Origin: Neelides folsomi
Lineage: Eukaryota > Arthropoda > Collembola > Neelipleona > Neelidae
NCBI GenBank assembly: GCA_034687125.1
Contig: JAQGBZ010000192.1
Location: 56,321-120,320, forward strand
DNA length: 64,000 nucleotides
Direction: 5' to 3'
The notes below the pieces were generated by a model. That model ran no database searches, was not told the DNA's origin, and was given only the letters and a program-made list of their open reading frames with translations. Positions within the stretch are counted from its first letter, which is position 1. Every line of letters starts with the position of its first letter. Below, one piece after another: positions 22,947-34,900 of this stretch. The translations under genes and the position numbers were made by a program.

Positions 22947-25900
22947 TTCTGTCGTCTCCAGGGCGGTAGTTTTATCCGGGAGCGGAGTGAGAACAGTCCG
23001 GTCAGATTAGTGACGGAATTGGAAGTGAGGCTGCGGGTGTTGCTTTCCTCAAGAGCGAGGAGGCTGCGAGGGCGTCTCCGTCTCTCCTCGGCCCCATCGT
23101 CATTGGAGAAGGGCGGTGGGAGGAGGAGAGTCGGCCCCATAGGCTTCACACCCTGTCATTACAACCATTCCTGATGGACACTCTCTCCAACGCGGAGTGC
23201 CAGGTGCCGAGGATGATGACAGCCGTGACTTACCCCTTCCTCTAGCAAAAATAATCACCCATTCGATTCGCCCGCCACCCGGGGAGACCCGCTAACTCCC
23301 GCCTTACACACTCTCACTTCCTAACTCACTGCCTCACTTATTCAAATATCTGCTACATGATGTTACATAGGCTACATACATCGAGTAACATATCCGTATA
23401 CTCTTTGTATCCATATACTCTCTGTATCCATATGGATACATTCCCAGGTATCTTACATGACATTTAATCCTGAGAATTTCTTGGGATTGGGAATTTTTCT
23501 TTCCCTTTTGTATACCTTAAGAGAGACCATGGGATTTATGGGATATTTAAATGAGACTGGGATATCGGATAGGAGACTGAGAACATCTCATGGGTAGATG
23601 ATTTTTTGGCGAGGAAGAAGTGTTTATCAGAGCAGAAGGTGAGGTGAATGGATGGGAGTGGTCGAACTGGTGGTCGAACCAGAGAGCGTAAAGACGTGAG
23701 TTCCCGGCTGAAGAGTTCGGGTCGGTTTATGGGGTCTGGTCAGCAAGAGGGTGAGGCATAGCAATTGTTCAGTCATGGATTTCTCATGGTAGCGATAGTC
23801 GGAAAGAGAGAGAGAACGAGTCATTTTTTCCTTTGGGATCGCCAGAGCGTGGCGAGTCTTTCTCATTCCCTGCCTCAGACTCACTCCAGGGATGCAAATT
23901 ATCCCACAATTTGCATCTTCCTTCCTTTTGTCCTTCAGTGGCGAGGGAAGTTGTTCGTGGTCGGAGGTAAGGTGCGAAGCCCCCCGTGGGCTACCTTTCC
24001 CGACGCGCCAACACGGGCTCGGCAAACAACCCGGGAGTGGAGGAATTAATTAGCAGACTTGCGAAAGGCCGCTTCACCCTCGGCACAGATTGATGGCCCC
24101 GACCAGGAAGATAAATGAACTGCATTGTGTGGGGTGAATTTCGGTCCTTTTGAGGAGAATCTTCCCCAATTCCTCATTTTTTCTCCAACCAACAAATGAA
24201 GTCCTGACGCCCCTCTGTTTTTGAATCTCATGACTTGCCACTTGGCTCTATTCGATCCCCTGGTGGAACCTTGGGCCTCTTTCGACCGAGTTTCATTTTG
24301 GGCCGATATGAGGGTCTTTTGTTTAAATTCACCCTCCTCCGACTCATCCACTTTCAATATGTATCACTTCCCAACCTCTTTTATTACATCGCTTTTATAG
24401 ATAAGGATAATTAGATTTACACAATGTGGTGGAAAAGGCCGAGGAGGGAAGGGATGGAGAAAACAATAAGATGAACTAATGGTTTCTCACTTCAGCCTGT
24501 CACTACAAATAACTATTAGCTCACAATTCCCGAAACCCAAATTTGGAAGTCTAAAGGGATTCTGACTCTACGGGTTACAAAGTTAGAATGTTAGGACCAG
24601 GAGCTCATAAAGGAAATTTACTCGTGAAACCAGAATTTGACAGCCTTTGAAGAGGAAACACAATTTGAAACATTCACTTTCATAAACATCCCAAATAATC
24701 ACAAACTTCACCATCTAACCAACACTCACAAACATTTTAAATTAAAAACAAACTCAACCTAATATAGGAATCTATTCAAATTCAATACAAAGTTAAAGCT
24801 AAAATCATCAGTATGGAGCTATAAGGCAGTAAATGCATTTGAACATTAATCCATAAAATTGACAATATTATATTTAAGAACCACGAGTAATAATGAGAAA
24901 TTATTTAATCCGCTTACATAGGCTTGGAAATACCAATAGGAATATAAGACATACAATTGACCTTATAATAATACAGATATAAGAAATATATAGGTAGAAT
25001 ATTAGTATATTATGTAGTTTAGTTATAACACTTGGTTCGTGTTGGAAAGGTTCTTATTCCAACCCTTTTATTACTGTTAGCTTCCAAAGATTTACGATGT
25101 TTTTCTTTTTGACGGGGGAAGTTAGACGGTCATTCATTGATTGACAAGAAGAGATCTCCTGTGGGTTTATGAGCCATCGGCTGTTTCTTTTCCTCTGTCT
25201 CCGCCCGATCCTCGGAGTTCATTGATGAAGAAGGGCGAGATGCGTAGGGAGACCATTCATTAAGTTGATTCAAATGAGAAACAAAAGAGTCAAAGGTGTA
25301 GGAGGGAGGGCTGATGAGGGGCGAAGTTAATTACCCTCGGCTTATTGAGGATATGAAGGGACGATCGGGACAAAAAAGGTGAATTGGGGCGATTTCCGGC
25401 CTCATGCAATTATGAGAGGAGGTGAGAAAAGTGGGAGAGGATCATGTTCATGATGAGACCCCCCGGGGCTCCTCTCATTCATAAATAGGGGAATGAGAAA
25501 GGAATAAAAAATCGGAAACGAGGAGTCGAGGAGTCAGTTGAGAGAGACAATGACTCCCTCCTATTATTTATTACCTCTACGACGTCCATGGACCAATAGG
25601 AGTCGATATTAAATACACCTGGAAATGATTCACATTCCTCTTTCATACTCGTCATGAAGGCAATGAGAGAAACACTTTCATTGTCTCTCCCATTCACCTA
25701 TCTCTCCCATGTTCACTCCCATGTTCACTCATTGTTCCAAACCGCAATTTTCATTACAAGTGGAAATTAGTAATTCGAGTTCAGCAAAATGTCGTCAATT
25801 GGAGTGGCGAATGTCATTAGTTAAACAATTGTACCACTAGGCATTAATTGGTATTATAAGTATTATTATAAGTAATGTATTATAACTCCACTGGGAGGAT

Positions 25901-28274
25901 TTAACAAATATGGGATTTGATGATTAATTAGAGTTAGAAATTGATTTGAGTGGTTTTCTCCCCTGGGGCCTCATAATTGTGGTCCTTGACGTTTGGGTTA
26001 AAAGAATGGTTATACGGAGAGAATGAGTCAGAAATGGGGATTTTATGGAGTGAAAGGTTCGGCTCGGCTGTTGGAGTCGTGAAATTCCAATTCGGTGTAG
26101 TGGTGTCGTCGAAGATCTCTCCCTGGCTGGAGGGGACGGGAAGCACGGGCCCGGGGTGTCCTAATTGCTCTCCTCTTCCAGCCCGCCAATTAATTCCTCT
26201 TCCCCCATTCTGTAGACATTAGGAGGTTCTGTAGACATTCGGAGGTTGTGTAGACATTCGGAACAATCCTCCGCCCAGAGCCAGGAGGAAGTCGGGTCGA
26301 ATCAAGAATTTGGGGATAAATTTAGCGTCGGCCCTTTTGAGAACCTCAAGACTTCTCGAGTCCCGTGAAATTGTTGGCTAATGAGATGCCCGGGATCTCC
26401 AACCAGACCAGTTTAATTCTCTCGATCCCACATCTGCGGTGCTCATTCCCATTCCTTCCACATAAATCAATGTGCCACTTTGTCCCTAACCCCAAACAAC
26501 AAGATCGGCAAACAGGCTGTGCAACAGTTTGGAATTCCGGTAAAACAAATAACCATTCAACAGTTAGGGCTCCAATCTGTAGATCCGCTCAGGAAGCGCG
26601 ACAATAGAACAAGATTCCATTTGAAGGACTCTCGCCTATTTACATATTATTATTACACACTCAAGTCCTATGGGACTCAAAAGCACGCATTGCGCAATTT
26701 GGCTCCCACGCAAAGTCAAAAATCCCAATTTGCTAAATAAAATCTAAAATGTAATCTAAATTGAATCTCTTGGGTTCGTTCCTTCAATGGAACATCAAAA
26801 CAATTCTCACATTGACTCAGAGGAGAAAAAAGTTTTTTGTTTCAGCACTTGGGTGCTCTATTGTGTTCCCACTCTTCCAGGTGAGTGGCGGTTTCTTGAT
26901 GGAGGGAAATGAGCTCTTGGAACCATTTCCGACTTTCTTGGTAAAAAAACTGGGTCTTGATGAGAGTGAGTTTCGGAAACAGGTGTCCAAGTTCCATGAG
27001 ACATTTGGGAAACATGATCTTGGGTACACATGCGTTGAATTTATCTTGGGGCTCATAGCGCAGAGCCGACAAAGGGCCGATGTGAACTCTGACATCCCCG
27101 AGTCGAAAGGAGCGACAAGCAGTCTGGGCGAACCAGTGGAGGAAACGGAAGGGCACACACTCGGATGTGCCCATAATTGAGATCCCTCCGTTCCGACTGA
27201 GAGAGGCTTAAATGAGGGTCAGAGGTCAGAAGGCAAGGAGTAAACAAGTATAGAGTTAAATTATACTAGTTAAGCTCACCCATGCGAGTGGGTGAGTTGG
27301 TGCGAGGGAATTGGGGAGAATCTCCAGGAATTTGTGAAGGAATCAAAGGTGTGTGGTCCTTCCCCAACAATGAGATGATTCAGGATTACTCCCGAAAGGT
27401 TCCAGAATGAGGACCATTTGGGAGTCTTTGGGTGTCTTCAGGGAGCTGTGTGTGTCTATGGGTGTGTGAAGGGGCGGAGTGTCACGGTTCTTGTAAAGGG
27501 ACCAGGCTTCGCATGGGCAATTAAAGTTCATCCATGGCAAAGGATCCTTCTGCTAATAAAGACGCGATTTTGGCAAAGAACCCCAAGCTTAACGACCCTT
27601 GGGAGTCGAGGGCTTCTTTGAGGACCACCCAGGTCAACCCGTGTGTGTGTAGTCAATCAGCCTTGGGTCACAATGAGAGTCTCATCATTACACAACCCAC
27701 CTTTGGTTTCCTCCAATTGAGCGTGCTTTCCTAATTCTCTCTTTGTTCCCATCAACTCGGGCGAAGGGGGCTCACTCCCGGACCCGGTTTGGAATCTTCC
27801 AAATCCTGCCATGTGCTCAATCCTTCTCTTTTTACAATCCGACAGGATCCAAAAACATGAGCAAAAACAATGTCGAACCGCTCGAAACTAAATTTAATGG
27901 CGAACCTCGATTTGGATCTAATGGCGATTTCATCCGATTGCGGCCCAACAATCCGCTATGCACTCCGTGTCTCTTTATCTTCCCTCTTTTAAAAGAAGGA
28001 GTTTAAGGAAAAACCTTAGGGTTTAGAAAAAAATTAGGTTTTGTGTTAAAAAACCTGGACATGGGAAAAAGATGGCTCCTGTCGTCACTCCACTGACTCC
28101 CCATTGATTTATGATGGAATTGACGGGATTCGAAACATCCCGTGGCTCAATTCCAAATATGTACCATTAAGTAGGAGTGACAATGGGGGAGGTCAGACCC
28201 AGTTTGGACCGTTCGGATTAATGAGGGGCGTAATGACGGTAGCTCTCAAAGAAGGCTCGGTGGACCAAATTCAT
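22947..28274. promoter_or_regulatory. Upstream region of Pax3/7 copy 1 and downstream region of copy 2
   Basis: About 5.3 kb without recognised exons. GC-rich tracts lie at 22950-23330, 23620-24360, 25060-25740 and 25920-28010. The first adjoins the start codon and is a likely 5' UTR/promoter. Open frames exist on both strands, the longest a 139-codon + frame at 26761-27180, but none has a recognised domain. A TATA box or initiator could not be assigned. Composition is like the islands around both Pax3/7 genes. Confidence 0.4.
26209..26265. repeat. 19-bp tandem repeat, three units
   Basis: Units start at 26209, 26228 and 26247, each built on TGTAGACATT followed by CGGAGGT or AGGAGGT. The array lies in the non-coding region between the two Pax3/7 genes. 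Its function is unknown. Confidence 0.85.
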
Positions 28275-28384
28275 CATTAGCGTTCCTCCGTAATTACCCG
28301 TAATCAACTGAGCGTCATAATAAATCCGGGAGTTTTTTCCTCGTTTCATATCGAGTTGAATTGGATCCGCATGATCTCGGGATT
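28275..28384. promoter_or_regulatory. Duplicated non-coding element A, copy 2
   Basis: Matches element A1 (14863-14972) on the same strand over the same 110-bp length. Shared blocks are CATTAGCGTTCCTC, GTAATTA and GTAATCA-like cores, a GGAGTTTTT-like run and GGATCCGCATGATCT. It lies 3.5 kb beyond the stop of Pax3/7 copy 2 and 5.3 kb upstream of the copy 1 start codon, so it could act on either gene; matched order suggests copy 2. Confidence 0.75.
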
Positions 28385-30170
28385 GGAGCGGAGGGACGGC
28401 GGTGGACAGCGGAGAAGCTCCTTGCCCCACTTAAAGAGATAGCCTACCGCCAAAGGCAGATCTATCATCTTAACATCCATGTTTCCTCCCTTGAGATGCG
28501 GAACGACTGACGTGACTCTCCACGCTCTCAGCTCCCAGACCAACCTAAAAAACATTCTCATTTACACCCCAAATCCCATCCAATAGACACTTCGACGAGG
28601 ACGGAGTCGATTCCTTCAACGACAAAAGAAGTCAAACATTTCCTCACCCTTGCAGTTTCTCAGTTTCTCTTAAGGATTCATGAAAGCGGAGGTTGGAAGG
28701 AATTTCACGACCTCCCACGCCTCTCACTCTGCTAAATTCCACTTCCTTGGGTTGAGTGGAACAATGGGCATTATTGCAAAACAGAATCCTTCGCCGGACT
28801 TACAACTCGATTTCTCTCCCAATACTTCTTAAACCAATTTCGCAAAGGTCCAAATTGTTCAATTCCAATAAATATCCCTATTATACACATCCTGATTTGA
28901 GGCTATGTATTGAATCCCACGTGTAGTCTCATTGTCAAGAAGCAAAGTCGATTGATATTAAGTTATTCGGATAATGTACAAATATAGTAAATTAACACTT
29001 TTAATAAAATTGAAGCTGATGGGAATGAATAATAATAATTTTTTATTATAATTTTCCCATTCATTCAATTCCTTAATGAAGTTCATTTCTGGGTAAAAAG
29101 GAGTGGGAGATGGGTCATAATGAGAAGTTGGAATTGTGGAGAGGAAGGTGAGTCCCTGGCAGGGTCTCCCATTGAGAGCACTTGAGCCCAGCAGGACCCA
29201 GCCCGGGTGACAGGCCTTGACAACAATGGTCTTTTTCTCGCTCGCTGCTTATCGCCGTCTCCTCCTCCTACATTGATTGTCCTTGTCAACACGGGTGAGA
29301 GAAGATAAAAAGGCATTCCTCACTTTCCCCCCGGTATAACCATAAATGAATGGACTAGATCGACGAAGGTCTGGGAGAAAAAAATAGTTCTCAACCTTCT
29401 CGCATTTCCACGTACCGTTGAATCAAAATGTTTAATGTTTCTCACTCTTTATTATTACTTGAAGGACAAAGGGCGGTTGAAAGGGACCCTTTATTTTCTT
29501 CACATTCATTATCAACCCAAATTGGTTGGGAAGCCATTTTCACATCCAAGGATCAGATTAATAAATATTATATCATATTTTGTATTGTATCAAATTGGTA
29601 TACTTGTAACTATTATTATTATGTCAACCTATTCTGAATTCTGACTTTATAGATTTGGCCTTTTTCGCTCAATTCTACTAAATGACCGTCTATAAGAGTC
29701 CTTCCCATTTTAGAAACAAGGATTCATAATCGATGTCAATTCCTATAATAATAATGTAATAATAATAATACATTTGGCTACCTATAGTTAATAAATGGTA
29801 ATTTTCATATGACCAAAATAAAAGACATTTAACGGGTCGAAGGGAAAAGTTTAATAGAAAAAAGTTTAGTAAATTAATAACCACAAGGTTTCAATTTGAC
29901 CATAACCCGTTGTAGTGATCAAAGTGTGTTTGAGGTGAAGGTCGGAAAGGATTTGATTGTTGAGATTCTCGACCCTCCGGAAGTGTTCATTGGACTAATG
30001 AGGATCCGAGACTCTCGTAAATGAATGAGGTGCAGTGAAGACATTAGACCAGGATGGCATAAAATTGAAATTGTAACGCAGAGTGACGTGCTCGTTTCGA
30101 TTGTTATGGAGAAGGAGTGCGTAATTGACACGTAAAGGTGTGTGTAATTAAGGCGAGTCGACATATAAAT
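28385..30170. other. Spacer between elements A2 and B2
   Basis: About 1.8 kb versus 240 bp in the other unit. It has a GC-rich tract at 28385-28800, a second at 29080-29330, and AT-rich DNA at 29430-29900 that includes an imperfect (TAA)n run near 29745-29773. No exon was recognised. The extra length implies insertion here or deletion in unit 1. Confidence 0.4.
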
Positions 30171-30310
30171 GCTAATGGGCATAGAGAATTCCCATTATTC
30201 ACCATGCAAAAATGGTTTAATGGACTCCTTTCGCACTCATTTCTTCGCTTCCTTCTCCCTCCCGAGCGTCTCTAATCCCTTCGAGATCTCATCTATTTCT
30301 TCTAATCACT
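30171..30310. promoter_or_regulatory. Duplicated non-coding element B, copy 2
   Basis: Matches element B1 (15213-15328) on the same strand: GCTAATGGGCATAGAGAA, TGGTTTAATGGACTCCTTTC then GCACTCATT, and GCGTCTCTAATCCC. Two insertions, after the first block and in the middle, make it longer than B1. It is 1.6 kb 3' of the Pax3/7 copy 2 stop, close to the 1.9 kb seen for B1. Confidence 0.75.
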
Positions 30311-31926
30311 CCCTCACCCTACAAACCCCATCACCCTTCCCGGCTGCTCCAACGGATCCAACCCCATAAATCACACGCTCGTTCCTTTCCCCCATGTCCG
30401 GAAATGACACTTTGTTTCCCTTCCAGCCAGGTAATAGATTTATAATACACTCAATCCATTTAGGATACAAACCCACACAGTCCATTTGGAAACACTTGGA
30501 GGAAATATGGGGCGATAAATCTTGGGCCCCCACGTGCTAATTCTCCTCCTCTGGGAGATGACTAGGATTGGTATTAATATACGAGTACTGGTATATTATA
30601 TTATTATGGGAAGAGGCATCCCGTGCAAGATGTCCATTTGTAACCGCGGATAGTTTCTGGACCTTTTCCCAAACACCGCCCCTCATCATCATTTGGGAGG
30701 CTGGGCGAGATTGGTCGTCACGCGTCACGTCTCCTCATTTCGATTTCCTCCTGCAAATCTGTGGGCTAAAACGAGGAGGATCAGTTCCCATCATGCCCAC
30801 CTGGGCTCCGTCGCAGTGGACTTCCTCATTAGGCCACCTCCGTTGCCAAGACATGAACGCCCCATTTCCTACCTGCATAATGAGGGAGGGACCGGGAGAG
30901 GCAACAGGTGCGCGCCCGGGTAGGCCAATTAAACCCCCTCCCATTGTCCTCTGTCCCGGAGACAAAAGACCCCGGATCCTCCATTCCGGTAGCCGGCCGG
31001 CCCAAAAGCCATTTCGGTAGCGAGAACCTCACGAGCAAATTCCCTCCACACAATGGAGGGAGTAATGGGAAGAATGGTGGAGGGATGAAGGCATTCGCCA
31101 CGCCTGACAATTCACTCCTCCACTTTTTCCTCAAGAGTGACTCCACTTGGAAACCAATCTTGAGAATCCTCAAAAAACCTCCTTGGAGTAAATTGGAAAT
31201 TGGACTACCCCGACCCGACCGCAACCTCCGCTCACACGTAAACAAACGAGGGCCGATGGAGGAGAACGGAGCCACGGGGAATTATGCATTTATCCTAGCA
31301 AATACTCGGCTCGCTCCAATGCATCTCGCCATCTGCGACGCCTTAACGACATGCAAATCTCCGAAAAGAATAACATCTCAAAATATAAAAGTTTAATAGG
31401 AAGCGGATAATGCTTCACACTAAATTACACAATTACATATATCCCACACGATATCCAACAGTACTACATTTATCCATGCCTCATTCTAACATGTATTAAA
31501 TATATTCTCAATTTGTATTTATTTCCATATGAGCTATACAAAGATAAAAAGTAATGGTATTAAGTATTATATAGATACATTTGATACACACACTTATGTA
31601 CAAGTAAATAAAGTAAATGCTGTTGTAAATATTTACATAGTTATTATATGTAAAATATTGTAAACTTATTCCAGATTGGGATCATTGGTCAAAATCCCCT
31701 CGATTTAAATTTAATCTCTAAGAATATTAAGTAAGTTTTAATGTTGATATTAGTATCCTAGCCGCAAAGACATCCATATTTACAATTTAAAATACATATA
31801 ATTATCATGGTTGCGAGACGCAGAGATGAATTCAGATAACAGCCAGATAAGAAAGACTCCGAAGGATTCTTGTTGATTGGCAAACATCATTGGTGTGCCA
31901 ATTGTGTTTTTCCCCGAGGGTGGAGT
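30311..31926. promoter_or_regulatory. Non-coding DNA immediately 3' of Pax3/7 copy 2
   Basis: A GC-rich tract at 30600-31390 is open in several frames on both strands, but no frame shows a known domain. AT-rich DNA from 31400 to the stop codon probably includes the 3' UTR. The tract is a candidate regulatory island by composition. Confidence 0.35.
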
Positions 31927-34900
31927 TTAATACCAGCTGTAGAATGCCTGATGTCGCGGCGGGCCCATGAGAGGCGGAGCCGTCGAATACGAAGTGGGAG
32001 TTAAACAACCCGTCATTCCCGCCCGACCTCCCCAGGTTTCCTCCCCTTGCCCTGGAGATCCGTAGCCTCCGAGTCCACCCGGCGGAGTCCCGTTCCCCAC
32101 CTGCCAAAACCCAAACCATTACTCATCCTTTACACTTAATTGAATTGAACCAATTGAAACAAAAAGGTAATTGAAATCAATAGTTCATTTATTTATCTCC
32201 TCAACTTATCTCCATTTAAGAGATTGATGTTCTATCATATTTATATTATCATGATATCATTTATATCATATTTATCATGTATCATTATCCTAATACCTAT
32301 TAATATCTTGACTCGTTTCAACCTTCTCTGACAAGAACCGCAAAAGAATGTAAAGGATATGAATTTATAGGCTTTTTACATCATATTTTTGTTATGTGAT
32401 GTCGAGTGTTTGAGGAAACTCTCTGAAAGGTTTTCCTTATTTTCTCATTGTAATTTCAATCGTTGTTTTCCTTGGGTGTTTTTATAATAGAAATGCCTTT
32501 GAGCCGTCGTGTTGGCTGCAAAGGCCTGGTTCCCATTTTCTGCTCGCCCACTCTCACTCTCACATCCTATTCTCTGTAAATGGGCCATGGAAGATTTGTC
32601 TTCAGCCCTTCCGTTGGGACTATTTACAAATGGAGTTGAATCCATTAATCCATATTGGTACCTTTGATTGAACTTACATTGATGCCTTAATGTTAATAAC
32701 ACTGTAGTTAATAAAATAGGATAATAAAACCAAGACTCCCAATGTTCACTCCTCAGCGACCCGGAATTGAAGGAAAAGAGTCAAATAATGGGTTTGGTCG
32801 CATAACGAACGCCACTTGGGAATACATGAATAGGAAATGGAGACAGTTTCCCCGAATCGTGCCTCACCTGTGGAGTTATGAGGGACGATGAGGAGGCGTA
32901 GGGCGACCCCATGAGGGAGTTCCCGAGCACACCAGCGTAGCCAGAGCTGTTGGACGTGGTGGGTGAACCCATGGAGCCGGATGACCCAGGGCCGTTGGCG
33001 GGACCGTAGGAGATCCCATCTCCGCCTAAAACACAAACCGTCACGACCCGCCTCCTTTGGCCGCATTGGGAACGGAAGGGAATTGGACACGAGAAAGTGT
33101 GAAAGGGTGTTTAAAGGCGTTGGCGAGTGTCCTCGTACAAAGACACACCCAACACCCGTCCAACCATGGCCCACCATTACCTGAGAACTGGGGCTCCTGA
33201 TGTTGGACCGAGTAGGAGGACGAGGAAGAAGGATAAAGCCCCATCCCCACACTACTGTAACTGCTCCCTCCGCTAGAGATCTGCTTACGGAGACGAGCAC
33301 GACGATTGCTGAACCACACCTGAAAGGTTACAATTGGAACGATGCATCGTTTTCTCCCATCGTGACGGGACAATTTACATACCTGAATTCGGGCCTCGGT
33401 TAATTTCGTCCGTTGGGCCAACTCTTCCCGGGTGTAAATGTCTGGATATTGAGTGCGTTCGAAAGCCTTTTCCAACTCGTCTAATTGATGTGCCGTGAAA
33501 GTTGTTCGACTTCGGCGCTGCTTACGCTTAAGAGGAATTCCAGGCTCCGATTCGCAATCTGAACCATCGCTGCTTTTTTCTCCTAGAGAGAAAATTAAAA
33601 TTAACTAAAATCAATAAATAAATTTAAGCTTAAATGTAAATATTTGTATATCAGAAACCCCCATACTAAAAACTAATCCAAATAAATAACAAATTGCTTA
33701 ATCAACTAAATCAATCTAATCTTAAGAGTGGCAAAACAAAGTTTCTTTATCTTCTAAATGTTTATTTCTGCAAACATTGTATTTACTCTAATTATCCACA
33801 CGAGTTTGTTTATGAAGTTCATATAAGGATTTATTCGTGTTATTTGAAAGCAATGAAATTGAATCCGATCTGCTTTTTTCTAAATTTCTTATCTCCAACA
33901 CAACTCATAATTTAACGTGTACTAATATTAAGTATCTGTACACCATATCTATACCATTTATATTCCTACAGTGAAACTATACATACCTACCTAATGTGAT
34001 GTTATATTATTTATTGAGTATGGGAAAAGATAGGAATTGTAGTAGTCATCAAATAAATTCCATTTTTTCCATCCAATAAAACAGAATTATTTCCTGTGGG
34101 GGATTGGCTTTGACCTTTCGCCGAGGAAGGAGCGTAAACAGATCCGTGTCGTTTGGAGAATAATGAGTCCCACTCCAAATATTTGTCTCTGAATAATTCA
34201 TGGGGAGCTGATTAGGCCCCTCCACACTTCACTCTCTCCGTCCGCATCAAGTCGGATCAAGTGTCTCATTCGCGAAAAGAGGGGCGGGGGAATAAGTGAG
34301 GGAGCTCAAAGACACCGCCGGATCGACTTCCTCCTCCCAATCCCCTCCCTCCGTTCCCACATGTGCATGTGAAGAGATAATAAGCGGAGCTCTCCCATAA
34401 CTCATCTCGGCCCCATTAAGGACGGATGAAGAACAACCGGGAGATCTCTGTGTACTTTGTCTCGCTAATGCCCAGACTCGAGGAGGGTAATGAAATTAAG
34501 GGAGGTCGTGTGAGAAGAAGGATGGGCAAAGATGGGTCCCCTGCGGGACGACCCTTCAACCGAACCTCCTCCGTTCCTCACATTACTCTTTGGTGGCTTT
34601 GAAGGCGGCCACCGCTCGAGAGGCCCCGCAGGTCGGAGGGCCATTGCGTGTCATCCGCACATTGCTCATTTCTTTGCCACCTCTCAGCCGCCGAGGGGAA
34701 ACTTACCGTTGGGGGAGTCGAGAAGCTTCTTGTCCTCGACATCACATTCCCGCCCGCGGAGGAGGCGGGAAATAGCTGACACCGAAGGGGCGCTAGTCCG
34801 ATCGCACAAACCTTCTTTGATCAACCTGGAAATCACACAAAGGGATTTGAGTACAAATACAAGTACAAATACAATATTTGTACTAACCAAGGTAAATTTC

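Noticed and set aside
22562-23174. 197-codon + strand frame overlapping the Pax3/7 copy 1 first exon
   Set aside because: The first half is Lys/Asn/Ile-rich translation of AT-rich intron DNA, and the rest is antisense to exon 1 and the promoter.
30829-31396. Overlapping open frames of about 150-160 codons on both strands
   Set aside because: Frames are open on both strands because of local GC-rich composition. No domain, splice support or counterpart in the other Pax3/7 unit was seen.
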